DNA from: Solimonas_A sp052035235
GTDB lineage: Bacteria > Pseudomonadota > Gammaproteobacteria > Nevskiales > Nevskiaceae
DNA: 64,000 nt
Assembly: GCA_052035235.1 (NCBI GenBank)
Contig: JBPOHT010000019.1
Coordinates: 62,001 to 126,000 of the forward strand
Direction of reading: 5' to 3'
Part shown: in pieces, positions 49,613 to 59,274 of the stretch
Numbering within the stretch: the first letter of the stretch is position 1
Layout: every line of letters starts with the position of its first letter
The notes under the pieces: model-generated
What the model saw: the letters and a program-made list of their open reading frames with translations, nothing else
Told to the model about the DNA's origin: nothing
Database searches by the model: none
Translations under genes and position numbers: made by a program

Positions 49613-49639
49613 GCCGGCGCTCAAAGGCGCCGGGGCCTA

Positions 49640-51943
49640 TCAGGCCCGGGCGCTGCCCGGCTCGCGGCAGCGCCGGAAGCGCTGCAGAAGCGTCTCGTAG
49701 GCGGTGTCTTCTACCGGGCCGATGCCGATCCACTCGATGGCCATGGCATCGAGCGGCGTCTCGTCGGACCTGGAGCCCTGGCCCATGCCCTGCACGAGGC
49801 GTTGCAGCTGGTATTCGCGGCGCAGGGCCTGGTCCTCGGCGGGGGTCGGAGTGTCGGTCAGCAGTTCGGCCCGGATGCAGAGCATCTTCAGGGCCTTTTC
49901 ATTGGCCGGGAGATCCGCGGAGGTCTCACGGGCGAGGGCCTGCCGTAGGGCGTCCAGCCCGCCCTTGGGCCAACGCGGCACGGAGGCGATGTGGGCTTCT
50001 GCCGCTTCTCTCAAGGCGTCGAGCGGCTGCGTGCCCTGGGCCTGGGCAAGCCGGTAGCTGCGCACGTGGTTGGCGGCGGCGAACAGGTCAGTCCAGCTAC
50101 GTTCGGCGTCGCGCGCATGTTGGCGCGCAACGGCTTTCCGGCAGCGATCCAGGCCCTGGTCGAACCGGTTGCGGAGCTCGCGCGTGTCGGCACGCGGGAA
50201 CTCGCCGAGCGCCTCGAAGGCGCTGCGCAGTTCGGGCAGGGTTCCGGTGCCGGCCAGCAGCTCGGCTCCTTCGAGCGCGGCGATGCTCTCGATCTGCTCG
50301 CAGAGGGCCAGGGCCTGTGCCTTGTTGTTTTCGAGATCGGCGGTGAAGGCGGCAGCCTCCTGCTGGCGCTTCTGGAAGACGGCGTCGCAGTGCTGGCGGA
50401 ATTCGCCCCAGAGGCGCTGGTCGGCTTCACGCGGGACGGGGCCCACGGCCTGCCACTGTTGCTGCAGGCCCTTGATGGCGTCGATGGCCTTGCGGTTGTC
50501 GTCGCTCGCCTGCAGTTGCCGGGCGCGCTCGATCAGGGCTTCCTTCTGCTTGAGGTTGCGGGCGTGCTCGGCATCCACCCGACCCTGCAGGCTCGCGGTA
50601 AGGGTGTCGAAGCCCTTTTGCTGTGCCTTGCCAGCCTGGCGGTCCACGGGCGAGCAGCCGCGCCACGCTTCCTTGGTCTCGCGCAGGGTCTTGATGACGT
50701 CTCGCCAGTCGGGCCGCTCCCAGTTGTACTCGGCGGCGAATGCCGTGAGCCTGGCGAGCAGGGCGTCACGGCGCTGCAGGTTTTCCGTGCGGACGAGGGC
50801 CTGGGCGGCGAAGTACTCGCTGCAGGGCTGATACGCCTTCTGGGCGGCCTGGTGGAAGCGCTGCCACTCGGCTTCCTGGCTTTCGTCGGCGCCCTTGCTG
50901 AGTGTGCGCCACTCGTCCTGGAGGCCCTTGATGCGGTCGGCGAGGGCCTGCGGATCGAGCGGCACGCCGATCAGCGATTCCATTTCTTCCATCAGCTCGA
51001 CGCGCTTGGGCGCCACTGAAAAGCTCTTCCAGTCCTTCAGCTCGGCGATCTGGCTGTCGAGCTGCTGTATCTGGCTGGCCAGGTTGGCCGGCAGGGGCTG
51101 GGCTGCCGCTAGCTTCTCCTCGATGCTGCGCCGCATGCCCGCGGCGCGGGAGGTGTTGCCGTCGCTCAGCGCGGCGCGCGCCTTGCGGACCAGCTCGGCG
51201 ATCTGGCGAGACCCCTGCTGCTCGGCGTGCTGCTGCTCGGACAGGGCACGCTTCTGCTCAGACAGCACCCGGGCCTGTTCCGCGGCGGCGGCGGCGGACT
51301 CCTGCGCCTGCTGCTCGCGCAGGCGCCGCGACTCTGCGGCGGCGTCAATGGCAGCCTGCTCACGTGCGGCCTGCTCGGCCAGTTGGCGGTGGTGCTCGGA
51401 AACGGTATGGCGCGAGCGGTCGATCCACTGCTGGACCTTGCCGCCCAGCTCCGGGTCGGCCTGGGCAGCCACCTCGTTCCAGCTGATCTCGTACTGCTCC
51501 AGCCTGGGGCTGTACAGGGCGTCGTAGGGGCGTTGGCTGTGGCGCTCGAGGGCTGCCGCGGTGTCACGGATCGCGGCCTGCACCTGCTCGAGCTGGCGGG
51601 CCTGCTCGAGCAGGGCATCGCGCTTGGCCGTCAGGATCTTGTAGACGTTGTTGTCCTTGCCGCCGCGGACGTCGCGGATGAGCTGCCGCAGCACGTCCGG
51701 ATCCTGGATGGCGCTGGCGGCCGCCTGGCGGATCTTGGTGGAGGACCCGGCAACGACCAGCCGGGCCACGGCCTGGGCGTCTCCGGCCTCCACGGCTGAC
51801 TGCAGGGCCTTTCTCTCGGCGTCGTCGGTCAGCGCGCGATCCGCGGCGCTGGTCTTGGGAAGAGCCTTGCTGGCCTGCTGGGACGGCGCCGGTGCGGGCG
51901 CAGGCGATGGCACTTTGCGGAAGAAGCGCGAGAACAGCGACAT
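49640..51943 (-). CDS. DUF349-domain coiled-coil protein
   Basis: A 767-residue, largely helical protein. The repeated DUF349-type units are visible as W-rich blocks: IKGLQDEWRTLSKG, AEWQRFHQAAQKAYQPCSEYF, LRETKEAWRGCSPV and GLQQQWQAVGPVPREADQRLWGEF. A long Gln/Ala/Glu-rich coiled coil lies at about residues 190-260. Start uncertain: ATGs at 51961, 51952 and 51943 are in frame; I took 51943 (MSLFSRFFRK). Cytosolic by lack of a leader. Known DUF349 proteins have no agreed function. Confidence 0.75.
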   Translation of the reverse strand: MSLFSRFFRKVPSPAPAPAPSQQASKALPKTSAADRALTDDAERKALQSAVEAGDAQAVARLVVAGSSTKIRQAAASAIQDPDVLRQLIRDVRGGKDNNVYKILTAKRDALLEQARQLEQVQAAIRDTAAALERHSQRPYDALYSPRLEQYEISWNEVAAQADPELGGKVQQWIDRSRHTVSEHHRQLAEQAAREQAAIDAAAESRRLREQQAQESAAAAAEQARVLSEQKRALSEQQHAEQQGSRQIAELVRKARAALSDGNTSRAAGMRRSIEEKLAAAQPLPANLASQIQQLDSQIAELKDWKSFSVAPKRVELMEEMESLIGVPLDPQALADRIKGLQDEWRTLSKGADESQEAEWQRFHQAAQKAYQPCSEYFAAQALVRTENLQRRDALLARLTAFAAEYNWERPDWRDVIKTLRETKEAWRGCSPVDRQAGKAQQKGFDTLTASLQGRVDAEHARNLKQKEALIERARQLQASDDNRKAIDAIKGLQQQWQAVGPVPREADQRLWGEFRQHCDAVFQKRQQEAAAFTADLENNKAQALALCEQIESIAALEGAELLAGTGTLPELRSAFEALGEFPRADTRELRNRFDQGLDRCRKAVARQHARDAERSWTDLFAAANHVRSYRLAQAQGTQPLDALREAAEAHIASVPRWPKGGLDALRQALARETSADLPANEKALKMLCIRAELLTDTPTPAEDQALRREYQLQRLVQGMGQGSRSDETPLDAMAIEWIGIGPVEDTAYETLLQRFRRCREPGSARA

Positions 51944-52031
51944 GGTTGGCATGCACGGCATGGGACGGGTCGCGCATTCTACCCGCGCGGGCAGGGCTGC
52001 ATCATTCGCCTGCCCAGGCCCCTCCCCGGAC

Positions 52032-52592
52032 CTACCTTCTTGGCACGTACCGGGTCGCGACCGCGCCGGAAGCGAATTCCTTGCGCCCTACGGGCTGCAG
52101 GTCGAGGTGCTTCGGCAATCCTGCGAACAGGGTCGGGCCGCGGCCTGCGATCCGGGGGTGCACGATGAATTCGTACTCGTCGATCAGGCCCAGCCCCGCC
52201 AGGGCCAATGGCAGCTGTAGTCCGCCCACGTACAAGCCGTTGCCGGGCTCCTGCTTGAGCCGCTGGACGGCCTGCGCGAGATCGCCGCGCAGGAGTTCGG
52301 CGTTCCAGTCGACCCGATCCAGGGTGCTGGACACGACGTATTTCTTCGCGGCGTCGATGGTGGTGGCGAAGGACTCCATCCATTCGGGCATCCAGTCGGG
52401 CCGTATGCCGGTCCGGGCCACGGGAGCCCAGGCCTCTTCCATCATCTGGTAGATGACCCGCCCGAACAGCAGTGCGTCGGCCTGGGCGATGCCCTGGGTG
52501 GCGTGGCGATGCAGTTCTTCGTCCGGGGTGATGCCGAGGTGATCGCAGCAGCCGTCCAGCGTGATGTTGATGGAATAGCGGAGGGGGCGCAT
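52032..52592 (-). CDS. Dihydrofolate-reductase-like / RibD C-terminal family protein
   Basis: A 186-residue protein of the RibD C-terminal (DHFR-fold) type: it begins RYSINITLDGCCDHLG, has LLFGRVIYQMMEEAW and ends with GNGLYVGGLQLPLALAGLGLIDEYEFIVHPRIAG. Such proteins reduce pterin- or flavin-like substrates with NADPH. It is not in a riboflavin operon here, so the substrate is unknown. Confidence 0.85.
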   Translation of the reverse strand: MRPLRYSINITLDGCCDHLGITPDEELHRHATQGIAQADALLFGRVIYQMMEEAWAPVARTGIRPDWMPEWMESFATTIDAAKKYVVSSTLDRVDWNAELLRGDLAQAVQRLKQEPGNGLYVGGLQLPLALAGLGLIDEYEFIVHPRIAGRGPTLFAGLPKHLDLQPVGRKEFASGAVATRYVPRR

Positions 52593-52820
52593 GCGGGCTC
52601 CTGCGGAAGGACGGCGGTGGATGAGGCGGCACAGCAAATCTGGGCTGCACGGGGAACGCCGTCAAGCCTGGCGCGATCCGGATTATGATCCGGGGTCACA
52701 GACGTGAATCCGGATCGGGGCATGAGCCGCCAGAAGCAGATCGACGAGGTTGGCGGGTGGGTGATGGTGGTGGCGCAGCTGGCGCTGGCCGGGGCCCTGC
52801 GCGCGCGTTGATATCCCGCC

Positions 52821-53618
52821 ATGTCAGACGATACCGAACACCTGCTGGTCATCGACGGAAATAATCTGGTCCGCCGGATTCATGCGGCGATCAAGGAGGA
52901 GGATCCGGCGACGCATATGGCGGAAACGCTGCGGTCCTGCCGCAGCTCGTTCCGCAGGGCGCGACAGAACCACCCGCATACACATGCGCTCGCGGTCTTC
53001 GATGCGGGCGGACAGACCTGGAGACACCGGCTCTATCCGCGTTACAAGGCGGACCGCGGTCCCTCGCCCGTGGGACTGGACGAGCTGATGAAATCCTTGC
53101 GCGCGGAGCTGGAGGGCCAGGGCCTGCGCACGCTGAGCGTTCCCGATATCGAGGCAGACGATGCGATCGCGGTGCTGGCGATGCGCTGGCAACAGCGGAA
53201 TCGCGGGAACATGACCATCCTGTCCACCGACAAGGATCTCTGCGCCTTGCTGAGCCCGTCGGTGTCGGTGCATGACCATTTCGGCAATGTCAGCCGCGAT
53301 GCGGCCTGGGTGCTGGCCAAGTTCGGTATCGAGCCGGGCCTGATCCAGGATTACCTGGCCCTCGTCGGCGACAAGACGGACAACATTCCGGGCGTTGAAG
53401 GCATCGGCCCGGTGAAGGCGGTGCAGCTGCTGAAGGAGTTCAAGTCCCTGCAGGGGATTCTTGAAAGCCGATCGCTGCAGAAAGTGGCGAAGCAGGTGGT
53501 GCGGAATCGGGAGATGGCGCTGCTGTCGCAGGCGCTGGTCGGCTTCAAGACCGATGTGTCCATCGGCGTGTCATGGGCCGACATGCGTGTCGGCGGGGCT
53601 GCCCCCGCAGGCCCTTGA
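52821..53618 (+). CDS. 5'-3' exonuclease / flap-endonuclease (Xni or PolA N-domain type)
   Basis: A 265-residue stand-alone exonuclease. Acidic metal ligands lie in LLVIDGNNLV, VFDAGGQTWRHRLYP, VPDIEADDAIAVLA and ILSTDKDL, and the helix-3-turn-helix is VGDKTDNIPGVEGIGPVKA. It lacks a polymerase domain. The function would be structure-specific 5' nuclease activity as in ExoIX. A pair of DnaA boxes lies directly after its stop. Confidence 0.85.
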   Translation: MSDDTEHLLVIDGNNLVRRIHAAIKEEDPATHMAETLRSCRSSFRRARQNHPHTHALAVFDAGGQTWRHRLYPRYKADRGPSPVGLDELMKSLRAELEGQGLRTLSVPDIEADDAIAVLAMRWQQRNRGNMTILSTDKDLCALLSPSVSVHDHFGNVSRDAAWVLAKFGIEPGLIQDYLALVGDKTDNIPGVEGIGPVKAVQLLKEFKSLQGILESRSLQKVAKQVVRNREMALLSQALVGFKTDVSIGVSWADMRVGGAAPAGP

Positions 53619-53628
53619 TAGGTGCCAG

Positions 53629-53655
53629 CCTTATCCACAGTGGCTGTGGATAAGG
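53629..53655. promoter_or_regulatory. Inverted pair of perfect DnaA boxes
   Basis: TTATCCACA (53631-53639) and its reverse TGTGGATAA (53645-53653), 5 bp apart, embedded in a 12-bp-arm palindrome with a 3-bp centre. Both match the 9-mer consensus. No dnaA, dnaN or gidA gene is near and the surroundings are not AT-rich, so it is not an oriC; it might be a DnaA-titrating or regulatory site, or only a terminator-like hairpin after the exonuclease gene. Confidence 0.65.
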
Positions 53656-53796
53656 CCGTTGATAAGCTGCCGCTAAATGCGCCCTGCCCCCTGCTCTGAG
53701 CGGTTTGGACAACAAATCAGCAAGAGTGCCGGATACGGTCAGGCGCTGTACTGAATCAGAATCCAGGCCTTGCCGTTCGCCCGTTCCGACGCTCTC

Positions 53797-55527
53797 CTAG
53801 TCTTCGATGAAGACCTTGTCCAGGTGCCACTCCACGGCCGGCAGCGGCAGTGCACCGGCGTCCAGGATCGCGGCGTGGAAGTCGCGGTAATCGAAACGGT
53901 CCTTCATCCTCGCGCGTACCTTGTCGCGCATCCGCAGCAGGTCTTCATCGCCAAGCTTGTAGGCGAGCGATTGCGCGGGAATGCCGCAGGAGTAGCGCAG
54001 GGTGTCGGACTCGATCTCGGCGTCGGCACAGAGGGTGTGCTCGCGCAGGTAATCCTTGGCCTGCACCCAGCTCCAGCCGAGAGCGTTCATGCCGGTGTCC
54101 ACCACCAGGCGACAGGTGAGGAAGGCGTCCATGCAGAGACGGCCGTAGCGGTCGAAGGGATCGTCGTAGAGACCCATTTCGCCGGTCAGCGTGGCGGAGT
54201 ATTCAGCCCAGGCTTCGTTGAAGGCATTCACCGAGGCGTTGCGCCGCAGCGGTGACAGCGCCGGGTTGTCGCGCTGCAGGGTCAGGTGCAGGTGGTGGCC
54301 CGGCACGAGCTCGTGGAATACCAGCGAAGCGGCGGCGATGACGGCGAGGCTGTCGAGCTTGCCGCCGTTGTAGTGGTAGAGGCCACGAGGTTCGTCGGGG
54401 ACCGGCGGATGGTAGAAGCCCCAGGTCATGCTGCCTTCGAGCGCGGGGTCGAGGCGGACCAGGTCGTAGGCGTAGGCCGAACGCTGGTGGAAGAACTCCT
54501 CGAAGCGGCGCTCGATGCCGTCCTTGTGGCGGCGCATGCGTTCGCCGATGTCGTCGGCGGAGGTGGCGACCGCGCCGGGCTGCTGGCGCAGATACGCCGC
54601 GAAGTCGGAGGACGTGCCGGTGAAGCCGATCCGCTCGCGCAGGATGGCCATCTCGGCCTGGATGCGGGCCATGCGTGCATGCCCGGCGGCGTGCACCTGC
54701 TCCGCGCTGAGATCGCGCGTGGTGTGCTGGCGCAGCAGCCAGGCATACGCTTCCTTGCCTCCCGGGAATTTGTCCAGGCCCACGTCGTCGGGAGCGAGTC
54801 GCTCATAGTCGGCGTCGAGCTGCGCGATCAGTGCATCGAAGGCCGGCAGCACCTGCTGCTCGACACGCCGGGTGATCTCTGCGACGAGTGCGCCGGCGTC
54901 CTTCAGCGCAACAAGGCGGCAGGCGTCGACGGGGTATGCGGCCTGGGCGGTGGCCCTGAGCCGGCTCAGCAGGGTGCGCACCGCGGGCAACTGCGGCTTG
55001 TGTATGCGGATGCCGCGCTGCGCCTGGCCGGCGGTGCGCTGGTGGATCTGCTGCAGCATCCGCGCGATGTCCGCCAGCAGTACCAGGTAGCGCTCGCCGT
55101 CTCCGTCCTTCTCGAAGACGAAGGATGCGACCGTGGGATTGATGGAGCTGAACAGGTAGCCGCCGGTATAGGCGGTCTGCGCGAAGGGACCGTAGAACAG
55201 CGAGCCGGTGGGATCGATGGCCACCCAGTAGTGCTCGGCTTCGCGGCTCCAGCTGCCGGCGTAGTAGCGCAGCAGCTTGGCTGTCAGTGCCCAGTCGTGG
55301 GGCAGCTCGTCGTCATCTACGGTTTCCAGCAGCGCGAGAATTTTCGCGCCCATGTCGGCACGGCGCAGGGCGCCTTCGAAGCTGAGGTCCGGGAGCTTGC
55401 CGTCGAGCGGGGCTCCCCGCTCGCGCTGCGGGAAGAAGTCGCTGCCGATGTGGCCCCAGGCGAGGTCCTGCGCCTGGCTGACCGCGCTCAGGGCCTGCTC
55501 CGGCGGTGTGATGCGATAGCGTGCCAT
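53797..55527 (-). CDS. DUF885-family zinc peptidase-like protein
   Basis: A 576-residue protein with the metallopeptidase block FHELVPGHHLHL near residue 405, together with FNEAWAEYSATLTGEMGLY, typical of DUF885 proteins. HExxxGHH suggests a zinc site of the gluzincin kind; activity on peptides is not proven for the family. No signal peptide is seen (MARYRITPPEQALSAV), so it acts in the cytosol. It is the last gene of the peptidase operon, starting 9 bp after the M19 stop. Confidence 0.82.
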   Translation of the reverse strand: MARYRITPPEQALSAVSQAQDLAWGHIGSDFFPQRERGAPLDGKLPDLSFEGALRRADMGAKILALLETVDDDELPHDWALTAKLLRYYAGSWSREAEHYWVAIDPTGSLFYGPFAQTAYTGGYLFSSINPTVASFVFEKDGDGERYLVLLADIARMLQQIHQRTAGQAQRGIRIHKPQLPAVRTLLSRLRATAQAAYPVDACRLVALKDAGALVAEITRRVEQQVLPAFDALIAQLDADYERLAPDDVGLDKFPGGKEAYAWLLRQHTTRDLSAEQVHAAGHARMARIQAEMAILRERIGFTGTSSDFAAYLRQQPGAVATSADDIGERMRRHKDGIERRFEEFFHQRSAYAYDLVRLDPALEGSMTWGFYHPPVPDEPRGLYHYNGGKLDSLAVIAAASLVFHELVPGHHLHLTLQRDNPALSPLRRNASVNAFNEAWAEYSATLTGEMGLYDDPFDRYGRLCMDAFLTCRLVVDTGMNALGWSWVQAKDYLREHTLCADAEIESDTLRYSCGIPAQSLAYKLGDEDLLRMRDKVRARMKDRFDYRDFHAAILDAGALPLPAVEWHLDKVFIED

Positions 55528-55535
55528 GGTTTTGA

Positions 55536-56525
55536 TTATTTCCAGACCGCGCGGGCGACGCGCAGGTTGTTGGCGCCGAGGAAACCTTGCAGGTCGGAAT
55601 CGCTCCAGCCGCTGGCCAGCAGGGCGTCGGCGATGACGGGGATACGCTCCGGCTCGACCATGCGGATACCGGCGCCGTAGCCGAGCGCCGGCGGGAAGAT
55701 CTGCGGATTTCCGGTGACGAAGTCGTCCAGCTCCTGGCGGTCGAAGACGTAGTCCAGGCCGATACCGACGTGCTGTGGGCCGACCAGGTCGGCGACGTAG
55801 CGCACGTGGCGCAGGTAGGTCTCGGTGGAGTTGTCGTTGTGGCCGAGAAACAGGCCGATGCCGTTGATGTTGATCACGCCGCCGCTGGCGGCGCAGGCGC
55901 GGATCAGGTCATCGGTGATGTTGCGCGGGTGATCGTGGACGGCCCGCGGATTGGAGTGCGAGAAGATCACCGGTTGCTGGATGTAGTCGATGGCCTCGCG
56001 CGCGGTGCGGGCTCCGGTGTGGGTGCAGCACAGCACCATGCCGCAGTCCTTCATGGCGTCGATCACGCGCCGGCCCTGTGCGGTGAGGCCGATGTCCTCG
56101 TCCTGGCAACCGCCGGCCAGCTTGTTGTTCTGGTTGTAGGCCAGCAGCATCCAGCGCACACCCAGTGCGTAAAGCTGTGGCACCAGCGAGGGATCGTCCT
56201 GCACCGGGATGCCGCCTTCCATGTCGAAGAACACCGCCAGCTTGCCCTCGCGATGGGCGCGCTCGATATCGCCGACCCCGGCGCCGACGATGTAGTGCTG
56301 CGGCCGCTCAGACAGCCAGCCGCGGATGGAGGCCAGCATCTCGAACGGGCGCAGGATGGCGTCGCAATCGCAGCTGACGTTGAGGATCACCACCGTGGCG
56401 CCCGCGGCGCGGTGGCGCTGCAGTTGCGGGAGGAAGCCCCTGTCGTCGGGCCGCAGCGGCATGCAGGCGTGGTTGTCCCACACCAGGCGGCGGTCGGTCA
56501 GCGGCTGTGCTTGAGGGTGGCCCAT
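55536..56525 (-). CDS. Membrane-dipeptidase-family (M19) metallopeptidase
   Basis: A 329-residue M19 protein. The start VWDNHACMPLRPDD has H19 but Cys21 where most M19 enzymes have an Asp (HxD). Other expected ligands are present: Glu in FDMEGG, His in CCTHTGA and in IFSHSNPRA, and Asp in GIGLDYVFD. It is cytosolic by lack of a leader. M19 enzymes cut dipeptides, some of them with D-residues; the Cys variant may be a subfamily trait. It precedes the DUF885 gene and follows the 133-residue gene with a 41-bp gap. Confidence 0.85.
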   Translation of the reverse strand: MGHPQAQPLTDRRLVWDNHACMPLRPDDRGFLPQLQRHRAAGATVVILNVSCDCDAILRPFEMLASIRGWLSERPQHYIVGAGVGDIERAHREGKLAVFFDMEGGIPVQDDPSLVPQLYALGVRWMLLAYNQNNKLAGGCQDEDIGLTAQGRRVIDAMKDCGMVLCCTHTGARTAREAIDYIQQPVIFSHSNPRAVHDHPRNITDDLIRACAASGGVININGIGLFLGHNDNSTETYLRHVRYVADLVGPQHVGIGLDYVFDRQELDDFVTGNPQIFPPALGYGAGIRMVEPERIPVIADALLASGWSDSDLQGFLGANNLRVARAVWK

Positions 56526-56566
56526 GATGTCCTTGCGGGAGTCGGAGGGAAGCTGACCGGCGAGGG

Positions 56567-56968
56567 TCAGGGAACCTGGACTTCGGTGTCGAGCGTGGCC
56601 GCGCGGCCCGCCGCCTGGAAGGCCGCGTCGATGGTTTTCATGCCGTCCGGCTCGCCGGACAAGGTCACGGGCTCACTGCCCGGTTCCTCCCCGGCCTTGC
56701 TGCTGCGCATGAATTCCATCATGGCGCGGTAGTCGCCCTTGAGCAGGATGCCGGCCGGTTGCGCCGGCGGCTCCAGGCTGAAGGATACGCCGCGGACGGG
56801 ATCGAAGCTCATGGTCCACCAGACGGTCTGCTCGCCGTGTGCGAGCTCGTAGACCATGTCCCAGCGCCGGTCCAGCTTGGCGCACTCGGCTTGGCTCAGT
56901 GGATCGGCCGCCAGCAGCGCGTTCATGCGGGCGACGTGTTCCGGCGACATGAAGACCAGCTTGCTCAT
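56567..56968 (-). CDS. Small cytosolic protein, possibly SCP2-like (function uncertain)
   Basis: A 133-residue protein without leader or membrane helix. The run QTVWWTMSFDPVRGVSFSLE followed by AGILLKGDYRAMMEFMRSSK resembles a sterol-carrier-type (SCP2) fold, where a hydrophobic pocket lies between strands; this is a weak call. Its ATG at 56968 overlaps the S9-peptidase stop by ATGA, so it is translated with it. A binding or partner function for a small hydrophobic compound is possible. Confidence 0.6.
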   Translation of the reverse strand: MSKLVFMSPEHVARMNALLAADPLSQAECAKLDRRWDMVYELAHGEQTVWWTMSFDPVRGVSFSLEPPAQPAGILLKGDYRAMMEFMRSSKAGEEPGSEPVTLSGEPDGMKTIDAAFQAAGRAATLDTEVQVP

Positions 56969-59235
56969 GCGGCGTCCGGCTGCCGGTTCTTGACGTGCTG
57001 GTCGAAGAACGCCGACATGCAGCGGTAGTGATAGTCGAAGTGCACCGCATCGTAGCCGTGGTACTGCTCGGGCATCACCACGAACTGGTGCATCTTGCCG
57101 GCACGGATCAGGGCCTCCGACATCTTGATGGCGTCGGTCCAGGTGGCGTGGTCGGAGGTGCCGCCGGTGATCATCAGCTCGCCCTTGAGCTGCGCCGCCA
57201 TCGGGTATAGGTCGGCCTTGCGGTAGCCATCGGGATTGTCCTGCGGCAAGCCGATATAGCATTCGTAGAGCACGCAGGAGAGCGGATCGAAGCCGGGCGC
57301 GAACGAGACGGCGGCCTTGTAGATGTCCGGCTGCTCGGCCAGGCAACGGAACGACGAGTATCCGCCCCAACTGCCGCCGGTGATGCCGACACGGTCCAGA
57401 TCCACATACGGATACTGTGCGGCGAGATTGCGCAGGGCGGCGGCGTGGTCGGCCGTCATGGTGCCGCTGAAGGTTCCATAGCAGGTGTCGTGGAAGGCCT
57501 TGCTGCGCTCGGGTGTGCCGCGCGCGTCCACCATGACGACGAGGTAGCCGTACTGGGCCACGCGCATCGCCATGCCGCCCTGCGTCAAGGAGGCGCTGGC
57601 GAAGCCATGGTCGGCCACGGCGACCTGCGGGCCGCCGTAGATGTAGTCGATGACCGGATACTTCTTCTTCGGGTCGAAGTCATGGGGCTTGTACATTACG
57701 CCCCACAGGTCCGTGATGCCGTCCGCCGCCTTCACGCAGAATTCCTCGGGCGCGGCGAAACCGACCTGCTGCAGCCGGGAGATGTCGGCCTTCAGCACTT
57801 CGGCGTTCAGCAGCGTGCCGTCGATCTTGCGCAGCGCGGTCACCGGCGGCTCGGACGGCGTGGAGCGGGTGTCGAGGAAGGTCTTGCCATCCGGCGCGAT
57901 GAGGCACTGGTGCTTGCCGTTGCCCTCGGTCAGCACCTTCATGGCGCCGCCACCCAGGGGCACGCTGCAGAGGTGCAGATCGTAGGGACGGTCCGGATTG
58001 GAGTGCGCAGTGAACAGCACCTCGTTGCCGACGACACGGACGACGTCGCAGGCCACCCACTCGCCCTGGGTCAGCTGCGCGACGAGCTTGCCGCTGAGAT
58101 CGTACTGGTAGATGTGCTTCCAGCCGTCACGCTCGGACATCCACAGGAAGTGCTTGCCATCGGGCGTGATCGCCAGGCCAGGCTTGCGGCTGTAGAAGAT
58201 GTCATGGTGCATGCGGACGAAGGTCGCGCCTTCCTCCGTCAGCAGCAGGCGCGTGGCACCGGTGACCGGGTCGGCGGCGAAGACCTGTACGCGCCGGCAG
58301 TCGCGGCTCATCAGGAACACGAGCAGTTCGGAGCCGTCCGGCAGCCAGCCGGCGAAGCAGGGATAGGTATCGCGGGTCTCGCCCAGCTGGATCTCGACCG
58401 GAGCGCGTCCTCCCACCGCATCCAGCACGAACAGGCTCAGCTTCTCCAGAACACCACCGGCCTTGCAGTAGGGCCGGTAGACGACTTCGTCCTCCTGCTT
58501 CAGGTAATGGACCTGGGGCGCCTGGTGCATGCCCTGGAAGTCGACGCGGTAGGCCGCGATGTGGGTGGCCTGCGGCGACCAGTTGGTGACCGGCGGAGTC
58601 AGGCCCAGCATGACGAACATCGGGTTGGTCCAGTCGATGTTCCACTGGATCTCCGCCGCGCCGTTCTGGGTCAGCACACGAGAACGGCCGTCCACCGTAG
58701 CGCGCAACGAAACGTTGTGATCCTGGATCGATAGCAACTGCTTGCCATCCGGAGAGGGAACCTCGTAGGCCTCGGTAGGATCGACCAGCGGGGTGTAACG
58801 CCTGAACGGACGCGGCGTGCTGCGGGCTTCCGCCGTCATGCCGAGATAGGTGTCCAGTGCATTGGCCGCGGGCACCAGGAAGGCGCTGGCGCTGGGGATG
58901 TCGTAGCTGAAGCGGTCGGTACCGACCGCGAAGGCGATCATCGACGGCGTGATGAAACCGAAGTGCTCGAAAGGCACGCCCTGCCCGGCCGGCGTGACGC
59001 CGGTGGCGCGGATCAGCGCATTGCGCAACGCAGCGACATCGAGCAGGGGCGACTTCTCGCCGCTGGCCAGGTCCACTCGCCAGGCCTGGCGCTGCTCCTT
59101 GGAGCCGGACGTGAAGCCCAGGCAGGAACCATCAGGGCTCCACGCAGGAATGATCGTGGCGTCGCTGATGAGCGCCGCAAGGTCCTTATAGGCAGCCTGG
59201 GCTGCAGCGCTATTGCTTGAATCCGTCATCTTCAA
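56965..59235 (-). CDS. S9-family (prolyl-oligopeptidase/DPP-IV-like) serine peptidase
   Basis: A 756-residue peptidase with no signal peptide. Residues about 20-500 form the propeller domain (WSPDGSCLGFTSGSKEQ, TPDGKHFLWMSERDGWKHIYQ); the catalytic domain has GGSWGGYSSF (nucleophile near 620), MITGGTSDHATWTD (Asp) and VVMPEQYHGYD (His). These form the complete triad. It is the first gene of the minus-strand operon, divergent from a TetR regulator. The family cuts Pro-peptides, acyl-peptides, or in lasso-peptide clusters isopeptide bonds. The real substrate is unknown. Confidence 0.9.
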   Translation of the reverse strand: MKMTDSSNSAAAQAAYKDLAALISDATIIPAWSPDGSCLGFTSGSKEQRQAWRVDLASGEKSPLLDVAALRNALIRATGVTPAGQGVPFEHFGFITPSMIAFAVGTDRFSYDIPSASAFLVPAANALDTYLGMTAEARSTPRPFRRYTPLVDPTEAYEVPSPDGKQLLSIQDHNVSLRATVDGRSRVLTQNGAAEIQWNIDWTNPMFVMLGLTPPVTNWSPQATHIAAYRVDFQGMHQAPQVHYLKQEDEVVYRPYCKAGGVLEKLSLFVLDAVGGRAPVEIQLGETRDTYPCFAGWLPDGSELLVFLMSRDCRRVQVFAADPVTGATRLLLTEEGATFVRMHHDIFYSRKPGLAITPDGKHFLWMSERDGWKHIYQYDLSGKLVAQLTQGEWVACDVVRVVGNEVLFTAHSNPDRPYDLHLCSVPLGGGAMKVLTEGNGKHQCLIAPDGKTFLDTRSTPSEPPVTALRKIDGTLLNAEVLKADISRLQQVGFAAPEEFCVKAADGITDLWGVMYKPHDFDPKKKYPVIDYIYGGPQVAVADHGFASASLTQGGMAMRVAQYGYLVVMVDARGTPERSKAFHDTCYGTFSGTMTADHAAALRNLAAQYPYVDLDRVGITGGSWGGYSSFRCLAEQPDIYKAAVSFAPGFDPLSCVLYECYIGLPQDNPDGYRKADLYPMAAQLKGELMITGGTSDHATWTDAIKMSEALIRAGKMHQFVVMPEQYHGYDAVHFDYHYRCMSAFFDQHVKNRQPDAA

Positions 59236-59274
59236 TCCCGTTGGAAAGGCGTTTGCAATACCGAAAAATCCCGG

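Noticed and set aside
52722..52811. A 29-codon frame before the exonuclease gene with a short hydrophobic stretch
   Set aside because: No Shine-Dalgarno and no support beyond the open frame.
53629..53655. Reading the DnaA-box pair as a replication origin
   Set aside because: Only two boxes, no AT-rich unwinding region and no origin genes nearby.
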